Shown here in pieces: positions 54,155 to 64,000 of a stretch of 64,000 bases of DNA. Source of the stretch: Zanthoxylum bungeanum (taxonomy: Eukaryota > Streptophyta > Magnoliopsida > Sapindales > Rutaceae); the NCBI GenBank assembly GCA_019454045.1, contig SKCR01023726.1, positions 248,001 through 312,000 of the forward strand. Reading direction: 5' to 3'. The position numbers were made by a program, and so were the translations under genes. The stretch's first letter is position 1. Each line of letters begins with the position of its first letter. The notes under the pieces are model-generated. The model ran no database searches. It saw only the letters and a list, made by a program, of their open reading frames with translations, and was not told the origin of the DNA.

Positions 54155-56834
54155 TGTAGGGCACAGAAACTGGACGACGCATGCTATCCCGGGCTCGCGG
54201 CCCGGTCGGGAGTACGGAGTAGCCACGGGGGACTAAACCGGAGAATAATGGAGTCGCCACCCGGTGTGAACCGGGGGAAAATGAGATTTAAGGCCGCACT
54301 CACCCCTCGCAAGGGAAGACCTCAAACCGTTGGGTTCGGAATGGTCCCTTACTTATGTCACTTGTAATGAAAGGATTTATGTAATAATTTAATCAAGTTT
54401 AAGTAACACTTATTTCCAAGAGTATCATGCTTCTAATTCACATGCATACATCAACAAGTTCATCACAACATGCAACATCACATGGCAATCTCATGAACAT
54501 TTCTCAATCATATGATAGGGAAAACTAAGAACAACCTAATCATGCTTGAGTACTATCTCATGAACATATTAACCAAATAACATGCTAACAACCTAATCAT
54601 GCTTGAATATCATCCCAATAACACATCGAATGGGTGAATGCAGGAATACAAATAATATGATTGGCTACATAATGCAAGGGGGATCACGCAAAAGGCAGTT
54701 GTGCATGAAATATGATGAGACAGACTTAGTTCAGTGTGTGCGCATTCGTGTAGCGTTCGTAAACGCGTTCGAACGGTAAACAGAAGGTTCACATTCATGT
54801 AGCGTTTGATAACGTGTTCGAACGGATCCAGACCTGATGAAACAAAATGCATGCGCGTTCGAGTAGCGTTTGTAAAACGCGTTCGAATGGGAAACAGAAG
54901 GTTCGCATTCGTATGGCGTTCGAAAACGCGTTCGAACGGGAATAGACCTGATCACAAAATGTGACGCAATACATACATAAAAAAAGAAAATAGCGAAATA
55001 CGAAGCGCGGCGAAGCATCGTGGCGAAGGATTTTAACCTCTCCAATTAGAGGACCTTTCATCGCACTTACTAAGCCCATGCGCTTATCTCAATGCATATA
55101 AAAATAAAGACAATAACCTTAGACTCCATATACCCGATTGAACACATCTTACATTCAACCGAATATACGTTAATCGGCGCGGCAAAGCATCATGGTAAAG
55201 GATTTTAACCTCTTCAATTAGAGGACCTTTCATCGCACTTACTAAGCCCATGCGCTCGATCACATCATGCATACAAATATAAAGACAATCATATCAAACT
55301 AGTATGCCGATTGAACATATCTACATTCATAACCGAACACACATCAATCGGCGCGGCAAAACATTGTGGTAAAGGATTTTAACCCCTCCAAATAGGGGAC
55401 CTTTAATCCGACTTACTAAGCCCATGCGCTCGATTGTATCATACATACAAAAGTAACATGCAGAATAAATAAATAAATCAAAGCAACATAAAACAAAAGA
55501 ATGTGCCGTTTACTCAAGTGGTACGTGGAGTTGTATCCCGAGTACAGATCATACTACCGTCCATTCGGAATCGGCTATAAAATTTATGTCCGGGTTTCCA
55601 TCCTATATACCACAAGAGGCGACACATTTTCCATTTCATTCAAGCCACAACATGCATCCACAAACGACTCTCATGCGAATAGAATTCAATAAACAATTAA
55701 AAAAAGAATATAAACTAATGAGAAAAGTGCCCTCAGGTCTAACCTTTTAAATCACCTCTCGGATGTACGGTACACGATCGTCGGAAGGGTGGATGCTCTG
55801 CAACTCTTCCGGTTCACTGGTTCACTGCTCTCGTTCGTTGTCTTACTGTTTTGAGTCGTCGTTCTCCGTCTTTTGCTGCTGCTTTTGACTCCGATTCGCT
55901 GCCGTTTTGCTACTGTTTTGCTTCTGTATTTTAGTTATTATTTTTGGGATGTTTTGGCTACTGTTTTGGGTGTGATTTTCGGTGGTGTTATGGTGTGGTT
56001 CGGGGGCTATTTTATGTGTGTTTTAGGGCTGCTGTATGGGCTGTTTTTCGGTGATACAAGGTTGCCGAATGGAGGTCTGGTTTTCGGTGATTAGGAAAGG
56101 GGATCAAGAGAATTGTGCTATTTCTCGAGTATGCGTGAACTCCTAGGGTTTCTGTGTGTGTTGTGATTTTCGTGTGAGTTGTGTGTATATTATGTGTATG
56201 AGCTAGGGGAATCATGTCTTGGTTATGGGTTGTTTATATAGAGAATGGCTAGGGCTTCACCTTATCTCACAAGGAAGGGATTTGATTTGGTGTTGAGCAA
56301 GGAAAGGATTAGATTGAGGGGGGGACAAATTTGGTTTGGATTAGGAAGTCAATATCTTTAATTTTTTATAATTGATTTTAATTAGGCATGACATCTTTTT
56401 AATTTAGTATGTGATTTTGTTTAGTTAGGAAGGAATCTTGTGTAATTGGTGGGTGAATATCTTAATTAAGGACTTAAAATATTTGATTGAATTTAATGTT
56501 TATTTTAATTTGGTATGTGATTTTTAGATTTGTTTTGATTTCACCATGTGTTAAATATGTGTTTTAAGTGGGCTTGGGCGTGTGGGCCAAGGCTAGCAGC
56601 AAAACCAGAATTACCGACACCGTTCGAACGCCTCCTCGAACGCGGCACGAACGCCCGCAATGTGTTTGGAGTTGGAACGTATACACGAACGCAGCACGAA
56701 CGAAAACAGTGAACCTTGTTTATTCTGAATTTCCCCTTCCGATGTCCGTTTTCCGTGACCTCCGTGACTTAAAAGGTAGTGTCTCCAAATGAGACTCATC
56801 ATATGGACTTATATGCAAAAATGAAGTGCCTACA
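54155..56834 (-). mobile_element. B2 left LTR (3' LTR)
   Basis: 2680 bases, TGTAGGGCAC to GTGCCTACA, with the GAACGCGTTCGAACG array (54730-54955) and about three 175-base units (54995-55430), then the T/G-rich half. Confidence 0.9.
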
Positions 56835-58362
56835 GTCGCCCCCACTTTGATGGGACTTGTGTAATGTGTAACAGTGACAATCCTATCAAAGTTATGCAAT
56901 GCATTTTCACTTACCTGGCTCGCCAGCTGCCACTTGACTTACCATGTGTTGAGTTGAGTTGATTTGGTGGTGAGGTGCTGCGACCCCTGGTTCATTCCCG
57001 AACCGTGCTCCATTTTTAGAGCACCATTTTCAGCATCTTTCGTGTGTGTGCTCCATTTTGGAGCGCCATTTCCGGCATTTGCTGTGTGTGTTCCATTTTG
57101 GAACGCCATTTTCAGCCTTTGCTTCGTGTACTCCATTTTGGAACGCCATTTTCGGCATCTGTTGTGAGTGCTCCATTTTGGAGTGCCATTTTCGGCGTCT
57201 GTTGTGGGTGCTCCATTTTGGAGCGCCATTTTCGGCATCTGTTGTGAGTGCTCCATTTTGGAGTGCCATTTTCGGCGTCTGCTATGTGTGCTCCATTTTG
57301 GGGCGCCATTTTCGGCATCTGTTGTGGTAGCGGTCCATTTCCGAACCGTGCTGTGCGAGAATGTGGCTCATTTTTGAACCGTTATTTGATGAGATGGTCT
57401 TTACCGCGACAAACCTGCGAACACAAAACAAACATTGCATGTATGTGATATGTATGCATATATGCATGTATATGTATCATATTCCGATGGGTTAGGCCTT
57501 CCTTGGTCCATTTCCGAACCGTGCTCTATTTTCGGAGTGCCATTTTCGGCGAGATCTGATAATGGTCCATTTCCGAACCGTTGCTGATGAGAGATGGTCC
57601 ATTTCCGAACCATTACTGATATGAGAGTGGTTCATTTCTGAACCGTTGCTGATAAGAGAGTGGTCCATTTCCAAATCGTTATTGATAATGATGTGGGCCT
57701 CGCCCCCCAGAGTACTATACCCGGCAGAACTAATACTGAACCAATGTGGGTCTCGCCCCCAGAATGCCATACCCGGCAGAACTGATACTGATTCTGATGT
57801 GGGCCTCGGCCCTGGGACTCATCCCCAAAACTGAAACTGATGTGGGCCTCAGCCCCTAAACTGATGCTGATACTGATGTGGGCCTCGCCCCCAAGCTGAT
57901 ATTGATGTGGGCCTCGGCCCTAAACTGATATTGATGTGGGCCGGCCCCCCTGGGACTCATCCTCAAACTGTAACTGATGTGGGCCTCGGCCCTGGGACTC
58001 ATCCCCAAACTGATGCTGATGTGGGCTTAAGCCCCCAAACTGATGCTGATGATGTGGGCCTCGCCCCCAAACTGATACTGATTCATTTCTGAAACTGACT
58101 GTACTGTTGTTGCTTCCGAAGATTCCCCGTGTTCTAAACATCACTGAATTTCATAGTACCAGGGTTGAATGCTTTTCTCAAATATACTCATGTTGCAGGT
58201 TGGAGGGAGAGACTCAGGCATGTAAACTAAATGAACGTCTTTATTATCATTTAAGAAATGGTTCGAACAGGTAGACCAAGTCAATGTCTATATTAAAAAT
58301 GCAGGATCAAATAAACTAGGAGGAACAACTTCATCATTTGCAGCATTGCCTTCTTTCTTGAC
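56835..58362 (-). repeat. B2 3' untranslated region with minisatellites
   Basis: Polypurine tract at 56835-56855. From about 57045 to 57325 a 40-base unit (GTGCTCCATTTTGGAGCGCC-ATTTTCGGCATCTGTTGTGA) is repeated seven times; further CCATTTCCGAACCGT units follow at about 57335-57680. From 57685 to 58085 the GTGGGCCTCGCCCCCAAACTGATACTGAT unit shared with B1 recurs. Open frames on both strands here are repeat translations. Confidence 0.82.
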
Positions 58363-59750
58363 CTACGGTTCTTCACTATCATCTCCTATCTCCATGTAAG
58401 AAGCTTGGTGGTTAAGGGTTTGGAGGACAAGGGTTTCGGGTAGGCCAGAGTTGATCATGTAGTTGGGTAGGGGATTTCTGTGTGCGTTGGGTTGTTCTCT
58501 TTCTGGGTCAGGTATTTTATGGGAGTCAATGAAGTTTTGGATCTCATGCCTAAGGCGGGTGCAGCTATCAGTTTCGTGACCCCTTCTCCGATGGAAGTGA
58601 CAATACAGGCTTAGGTCAAGGTTGGGTGGTACAGGGTTTGGAATTGGTTTAGCCTCTAAGGGTTCCAGAAGTCCTTGCGCCTTTAGCTTTTCGAACACCT
58701 TTGACAGGTCTACCAAGATTGGAGAATCGCCTATTTCTGACAGTAGCGACCTCGGCCGTAGTGGGCTTGGTCTCAGAACGCCCCCTAAAAGTTCTTTTAT
58801 TCTGGCCATAAAACTTTCTGTTTTCAGCCTCCTCTCTTCTTCAATATCCATAACAGTCTCTCTCAACTGTCGGAAATCCACAATCATGGAGGTCATCCTC
58901 CTCAGTTTGCCATAAATTGAGGGCTTAGTACCCTTGATAATCATCTTAATCTGGTCCTTCTCTGAAGGCCGAGTCTGCATTTTCAAAAGTTGACCTATCC
59001 AGCGGTCTACATACTCTTTGAAGCTCTCCTCCGGCTTCTGTTTAGTGTTCTCCAAATCACGGAGTGACAAGTCAATCTCTAAGTCTGTAACATACTGCTT
59101 CAGAAAAGCATCAGCTATTTCCCTCCAATCTTCCTTAACCTTCTTCTCAAGGCTATGATACCAAACCACAGGTGCCCCCTCGAGTGACATCCCAAACATC
59201 TTTTGGACTTGGCGCTGTGGTAGGCCCACTGAACTCATGACTGAGACATATTGCTGCAGATGGACTCTCGGGTCTCCATTCCCATTAAACTTGGCCATGT
59301 CGGGCATTTTAAACTGAGCTGGCAGCTGTTCTCCGAAGGTCATTGCCTCATAATCTAACAACTCTTCATGTTTACCCCTCATTTTGCGGGTAACTGTTTC
59401 AACCTGATCCCGAAGCTTCTGAAATTCTGCCTGAGACCCAATCACTTTGCCTGTTGTATACTCTGCCATGTCATCATCAAAAGTGGGGATATCATCCCCC
59501 AACCCATTCGAGGCTCCTCACGTCTTACATTCTCAGAATTTCCCCCAACACGGGGTACAGCCATATTTGTCATGGCAGTAGTCAAGGCTTGCAACTGTTC
59601 GGTGATCTTGGCGAGACCGTTCTCTAACTGATCCATACGGGATACCTCATTATCAGATTCACTCATACTTGTTCTTTTAGTGAGTCTTGTCCCTTCTCTA
59701 ACCCAAACGGTATCTATGATGTCTTTTAGAGACATAGACGGTGTTAACAT
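58363..59750 (-). pseudogene. Tat/Ogre-type gag of B2, one frameshift
   Basis: Starts MLTPSMSLKDIIDTVWVREG at 59750, with QLENGLAKITEQLQALTTAM. One shift near 59510 moves into the 379-codon frame ending at 58363: FKMPDMAKFNGNGDPRVHLQ, APVVWYHSLEKKVKEDW, KPEESFKEYVDRW, KPSIYGKLRRMTSMI, then CHFHRRRGHETDSC, a knuckle-like motif, and a C-terminus ending SYMEIGDDSEEP. About 460 residues in all, the usual gag length. Gag packages the RNA; here it is the only protein of the element. Confidence 0.85.
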
Positions 59751-60809
59751 GATATGTATGCATGAGGTGCATGAGATGCATGTAACATATATAACAAATT
59801 AAATCAATTAAAATTTTCAAACAAATCGGCCCGTTACCATTTTAGAATGTTTCGGGCTAATTGTCACAGGAATGAACCCATCCCAGTTTAAATGGCCCAA
59901 CGAGTTCACATCTTATGACAAAGAGCCCAACTAAATCCAAATGGTAATGTTCCGAACACAAGCACAAAGTGGCCCATCAACACTTAGACGCCTTTGGCCC
60001 AATAGTCATGAAATACGTTCTTGTCCCAGTTTAAATGGCCCAACAAGCCCATATCCCATGACAAATGGTCCAAATGGATCCAAACGACGATGTTCCCAAA
60101 CACAAGCATAGAAGAAAGATAATGCAAACATAACGTAATAATTCTACATAATGGCCATCAACATTTCAGAAGCTTCGGGCCTAATAGTCATAAGGTACGA
60201 ACTCGCCCCAGTTTAAATGGCCCAGCAAGTCCGCATTTCTGACAATAGTCCAACTGCATCCAAATGAGGATGGTCCACAAGCACATATTCAGGAAATAAT
60301 TGTTACTTTAGCCAACCCGGTCTATGGGTGGGTTAGCAAGAGTATAGACAAAGGCTCTCACCGGCGAAGGATGACCCACAACTAGGTCTCCCTACTCAAG
60401 GGTTCGAGCAACCAAGTGAGCGCACCCTTTTTTATACACTAAGGTACGTGCCAATGAGCTATGGTGTGTGACAGACTGTCAAATGGATTTCCCGTTGTAG
60501 ATTCCCCAGAGGGAAGGTGGATCGAGGCTTACTTAAATACCCAAGCCTCTTAGGCTCTTATCGTTTGGTGTCAGGAATAAACAACGAGTCCTCCAAATTA
60601 GTCCATCACAATAGGCTACGAGTAGATGGCTATCTAGGTGCCTTCACAGCTTTTCCTTCTAGAAAGGTAGTGAATGAAGGAAGACACCAAACCATTACTT
60701 AGCCTCAAAATGCCTTTGATTAAACCCCAATTTCATCCACTATAGACACGGTCAACTAAAACATAAATCCAAACATTACAAAAGACAATATTTCGGGGCC
60801 GATTCTCTA
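59751..60809 (-). other. B2 leader between primer site and gag
   Basis: Non-coding. Three imperfect copies of a roughly 150-base block with CCCAGTTTAAATGGCCCAAC and AACACAAGCA lie between about 59825 and 60290. This leader is missing from B1. Confidence 0.65.
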
Positions 60810-60827
60810 TCCCCAGTGGAGTCGCCA
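60810..60827 (-). other. Primer binding site of B2, tRNA-Arg type
   Basis: The minus strand reads TGGCGACTCCACTGGGGA three bases inside the LTR. From memory this is complementary to the 3' end of a plant tRNA-Arg, as in Ogre elements; the tRNA should be confirmed. Confidence 0.78.
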
Positions 60828-60830
60828 GAC

Positions 60831-63499
60831 TGTAGGGCACAGAAACTGGACGACGCATGCTATCCCGGGCTCGCGGCCCGGTCGGGAGTACGGAGTAGCC
60901 ACGGGGGACTAAACCGGAGAATAATGGAGTCGCCACCCGGTGTGAACCGGGAAAATGAGATTTAAGGCCGCACTCACCCCTCACAAGGGAAGACCTCAAA
61001 CCGTTGGGTCAGAATGGTCCCTTACTTATGTCACTTGTAATGGAAGGATTTATGTAATAATTTAATCAAGTTTAAGTAACACTTATTTCCAAGAGTATCA
61101 TGCTTCTAAATTCACATGCATACATCAACAAGTTCATCACAACATGCAACATCACATGGCAATCTCATGAACATTTCTCAATCATATGATAGGGAAAACT
61201 AAGAACAACCTAATCATGCTTGAGTACTATCTCATGAACATATTAACCAAATAACATGCTAACAACCTAATCATGCTTGAATATCATCCCAAGAACACAT
61301 CGAATGGGTGAATGCAGGAATACAAATAATATGATTGGCTACATAATGCAAGGGGGATCACCAAAAGGCAGTTGTGCATGAAATATGATGAGACAGACTT
61401 AGTTCAGTGTGCGCGCGTTCGTGTAGCGTTCGTAAACGCGTTCGAACGGTAAACAGAAGGTTCACGTTCATGTAGCGTTTGATAACGTTTCGAACGGATC
61501 CAGACCTGATGAAACAAAATGCATGCGCGTTCGAGTAGCGGTTGTAAAACGCGTTCGAATGGAAACATAAGGTTCGCGTTCGTATGGCGTTCGAAAACGC
61601 GTTCGAACGGGAACAGACCTGATCACAAAATGTGACGCAATACATACATAAAAAAAGAAAAAGCGAAATACGAAGCGCGGCGAAGCATCGTGGCGAAGGA
61701 TTTTAACCTCTCCAATTAGAGGACCTTTCATCGCACTTACTAAGCCCATGCGCTTATCTCAATGCATATAAAAATAAAGACAATAACCTTAGACTCCATA
61801 TACCCGATTGAACACATCTTACATTCAACCGAATATACGTTAATCGGCGCGGCAAAGCATCATGGTAAAGGATTTTAACCTCTTCAATTAGAGGACCTTT
61901 CATCGCACTTACTAAGTCCATGCGCTCGATCACATCATGCATACAAAAATAAAGACAATCATATCAAACTTGGTATGCCCGGTTGAACATATCTTACATT
62001 CAACCGAACACACATCAACCGGCGCGGCAAAGCATTGTGGTAAGGGATTTTAACCCCTCCAAATAGGGGACCTTTAATCCGACTTACTAAGCCCATGCGC
62101 TCGATTGTATCATACATACAAAAGTAACATGCAGAATAAATAAATAAATCAAAGCAACATAAAACAAAAGAATATGCCGTTTACTCAAGTGGTACGTGGA
62201 GTTGTATCCCGAGTACAGATCATACTACCGTCCATTCGGAATCGGCTATGAAATTTATGTCCGGGTTTCCATCCTATATACCACAAGAGGCGACACATTT
62301 TCCATTTCATTCAAGCCACAACATGCATCCACAAACGACTCTCATGCGAATAGAATTCAATAAACAATTAAAAAACGAATATAAACTAATGAGAAAAGTG
62401 CCCTCAGGTCTAACCTTTTAAATCACCTCTCGGATGTACGGTACACGATCGTCGGAAGGGTGGATGCTCCGCAACTCTTCCGGTTCACTGGTTCACTGCT
62501 CTCGTTCGTTGTCTTACTGTTTTGAGTCGTCGTTCTCCGTCTTTTGCTGCTGCTTTTGACTCCGATTCGCTGCCGTTTTGCTACTGTTTTGCTTCTGTAT
62601 TTTAGTTACTGTTTTTGGGATGTTTTGGCTACTGTTTTGGGTGTGATTTTCGGTGGTGTTATGGTGTGGTTCGGGGGCTGTTTTATGTGTGTTTTAGGGC
62701 TGCTGTATGGGCTGTTTTTCGGTGATACAAGGTTGCTGAATGGAGGTCTGGTTTTCGGTGATTAGGAAAGGGGATCAAGAGAATTTGTGTTATTTCTCGA
62801 GTATGCGTGAACTCCTAGGGTTTCTGTGTGTGTTGTGATTTTCGTGTGAGTTGTGTGTATATTATGTGTATGAGCTAGGGGAATCATGTCTTGGTTATGA
62901 GTTGTTATATAGAGAATGCTAGGGCTTCACCTTGTCTCACAAGGAAGGGATTTGATTTGGTGTTGAGCAAGGAAATGATTAGATTGAGGGGGGACAATTT
63001 GGTTTGGATTAGGAAGTCAATATCTTTAATTTGTTATAATTGATTTTAATTAGGCATGACATCTTTTTAATTTAGTATGTGATTTTGTTTAGTTTGGAAG
63101 GAATCTTGTGTCATTGGTGGGTGAATATCTTAATTAAGGACTTAAAATATTGATTGAATTTAATGTTTATTTTAATTTGGTATGTGATTTTTAGATTTGT
63201 TTTGATTTCACCATGTGTTAAATATGTGTTTTAAGTGGGCTTGGGCGTGTGGGCCAAGGCTAGCAGCAAACCAGAATTACTGACCCCGTTCGAACGCCTC
63301 CTCGAACGCGGCACGAACGCCCGTAATGTGTTTGGAGTTCGAACGTATACACGAACGCAGCACGAACGAAAATAGTGAACCTTGTTTATTCTGAATTTCC
63401 CCTTCCGATGTCCGTTTTCGTGACCTCCGTGACTTAAAAGGTAGTGTCTCCAAATGAGACTCATCATAGGGACTTATGTGCAAAAATACAGTGCCTACA
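60831..63499 (-). mobile_element. B2 right LTR (5' LTR)
   Basis: 2669 bases, nearly identical to 54155-56834, with the same arrays at 61405-61620 and 61660-62105. Ends GTGCCTACA before GCGCT. Confidence 0.9.
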
Positions 63500-63504
63500 G
63501 CGCT

Positions 63505-64000
63505 GCAAATAATTAAAATGGCTAAAAGCTTTGTGGGTTTGAATTCGCATGAAAGAATGGATCAGATTTTGAAAAATTCATCCTTAAATTTAAGTATTAT
63601 TGATTTAAATTTTTTAAGATTTTAGAAAATTTTAGTTTATTAAACTTTGAATTGATACTCTTAATGTGTTTTTTCACACTCGAACTTAAATAAAAAAATA
63701 CTTAAAATATGATTGGATTTTTCAAAATTTGATCCATTCACCAACCCTGATACATAAATACTTGGGTTTGGAATAAGGATGACAATTATTCAATTTCACT
63801 TGGATTATTATAAAACCATATTCATATCCATTTTTAAGTTGAGATGTGACATAAATTTTATCCATGGATATCCATAAATATCATATTTTTACCATATGTT
63901 TGAATGCAAAATATTATAATTAAATCACTTATTAATTATATTAATCTTAAATAATTTATTATTAAATAAAACTATTTTAACTAATAAATTAATTTAACTA
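63505..64000. other. AT-rich flank without recognised features
   Basis: Continues the host sequence broken by B2. No reading frame of note. GGATGACAATTATTCAATTTCACTTGG near 63777 faintly resembles hAT-type ends, but no partner end is seen. Confidence 0.4.

Larger units (their letters stand above)
54155..63499 (-). mobile_element. Complete Tat/Ogre-like gag-only retrotransposon B2
   Basis: Both LTRs (54155-56834 and 60831-63499), a perfect 5-bp duplication, primer site 60810-60827, leader, gag, minisatellites and polypurine tract (about 56835-56855, minus strand). Internal region about 4 kb, with no protease, reverse transcriptase or integrase. The two LTRs are nearly identical by eye, so this is the youngest large insertion here. 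Such elements with LTRs and only gag need enzymes supplied by a relative. Confidence 0.9.
54150..63504. repeat. Target-site duplication of element B2 (GCGCT)
   Basis: GCGCT at 54150-54154 before TGTAGGGCAC and at 63500-63504 after GCCTACA. The left copy overlaps the last three bases of the hAT duplication, so B2 landed next to the hAT element. Confidence 0.9.

Noticed and set aside
56939..58144. Many overlapping open frames on both strands in B2
   Set aside because: All fall in 40- and 30-base tandem repeats without stops; no known domain.

Overview
This is repeat-dense nuclear DNA of a flowering plant, most likely a eudicot. The evidence is stacked LTR retrotransposons of plant lineages (Athila, Tat/Ogre and copia types), tRNA-derived SINEs, L1- and RTE-type LINE ends, hAT-like DNA transposons and a broken plant aminoacylase gene. 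I see no intact single-copy host gene, no rRNA or tRNA gene and no CRISPR array. Letters A to E for the element families are mine.

Layout. Positions 1-40302 are one nest. The outermost element is a decayed minus-strand copia element (D); its left LTR starts before the window. Its left LTR holds an Athila-type element (A1, 837-8739, TSD GCTGT). Its right LTR holds a deleted copia element (C, 16839-40168, TSD CTTTT). The right LTR of C holds a Tat/Ogre-like gag-only element (B1, 19191-39216, TSD CTCTT). The right LTR of B1 holds an Athila-type tandem array (25239-36689) that has lost its left end. Target-site duplications place each layer except the last. Next come host-like sequence with a SINE that has a perfect 10-bp TSD (41954-42137), an RTE end, a second gag-only element in tandem form (E, 43244-49692), an L1 tail, an Au-like SINE, a MITE, an aminoacylase-1 pseudogene (51040-51785), a related solo LTR (52010-53080), an hAT-like element with a perfect 8-bp TSD (53143-54144), and a complete young copy of B (B2, 54155-63499, TSD GCGCT). 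The last 500 bases are AT-rich flank.

Most interesting system. The Athila-type family is non-autonomous but carries cargo. Reverse transcriptase, RNase H and the integrase core are missing; the protease reading frame is joined directly to the integrase C-terminal tail at the same place in both long copies. In the env-like slot two extra genes follow: a small Cys-rich basic protein of unknown origin, and an intron-less LONELY GUY (LOG) cytokinin-activating phosphoribohydrolase ORF. LOG is present in three copies (4675-5331, 25239-25608, 32754-33402), all with frame breaks. Silent differences between the two long LOG copies outnumber what neutral drift would give by my hand count, so the gene was probably under selection while the family was moving. 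The LTR of A1 also has five CACGTGTC boxes and a 20-bp TGACG palindrome ahead of its TATA box, absent from the LTRs of the other copies.

B and E are a second theme: both have LTRs, a tRNA-type primer site and gag, but no pol, and both carry minisatellites between gag and the polypurine tract. The first of these arrays has a different unit in the two B copies.
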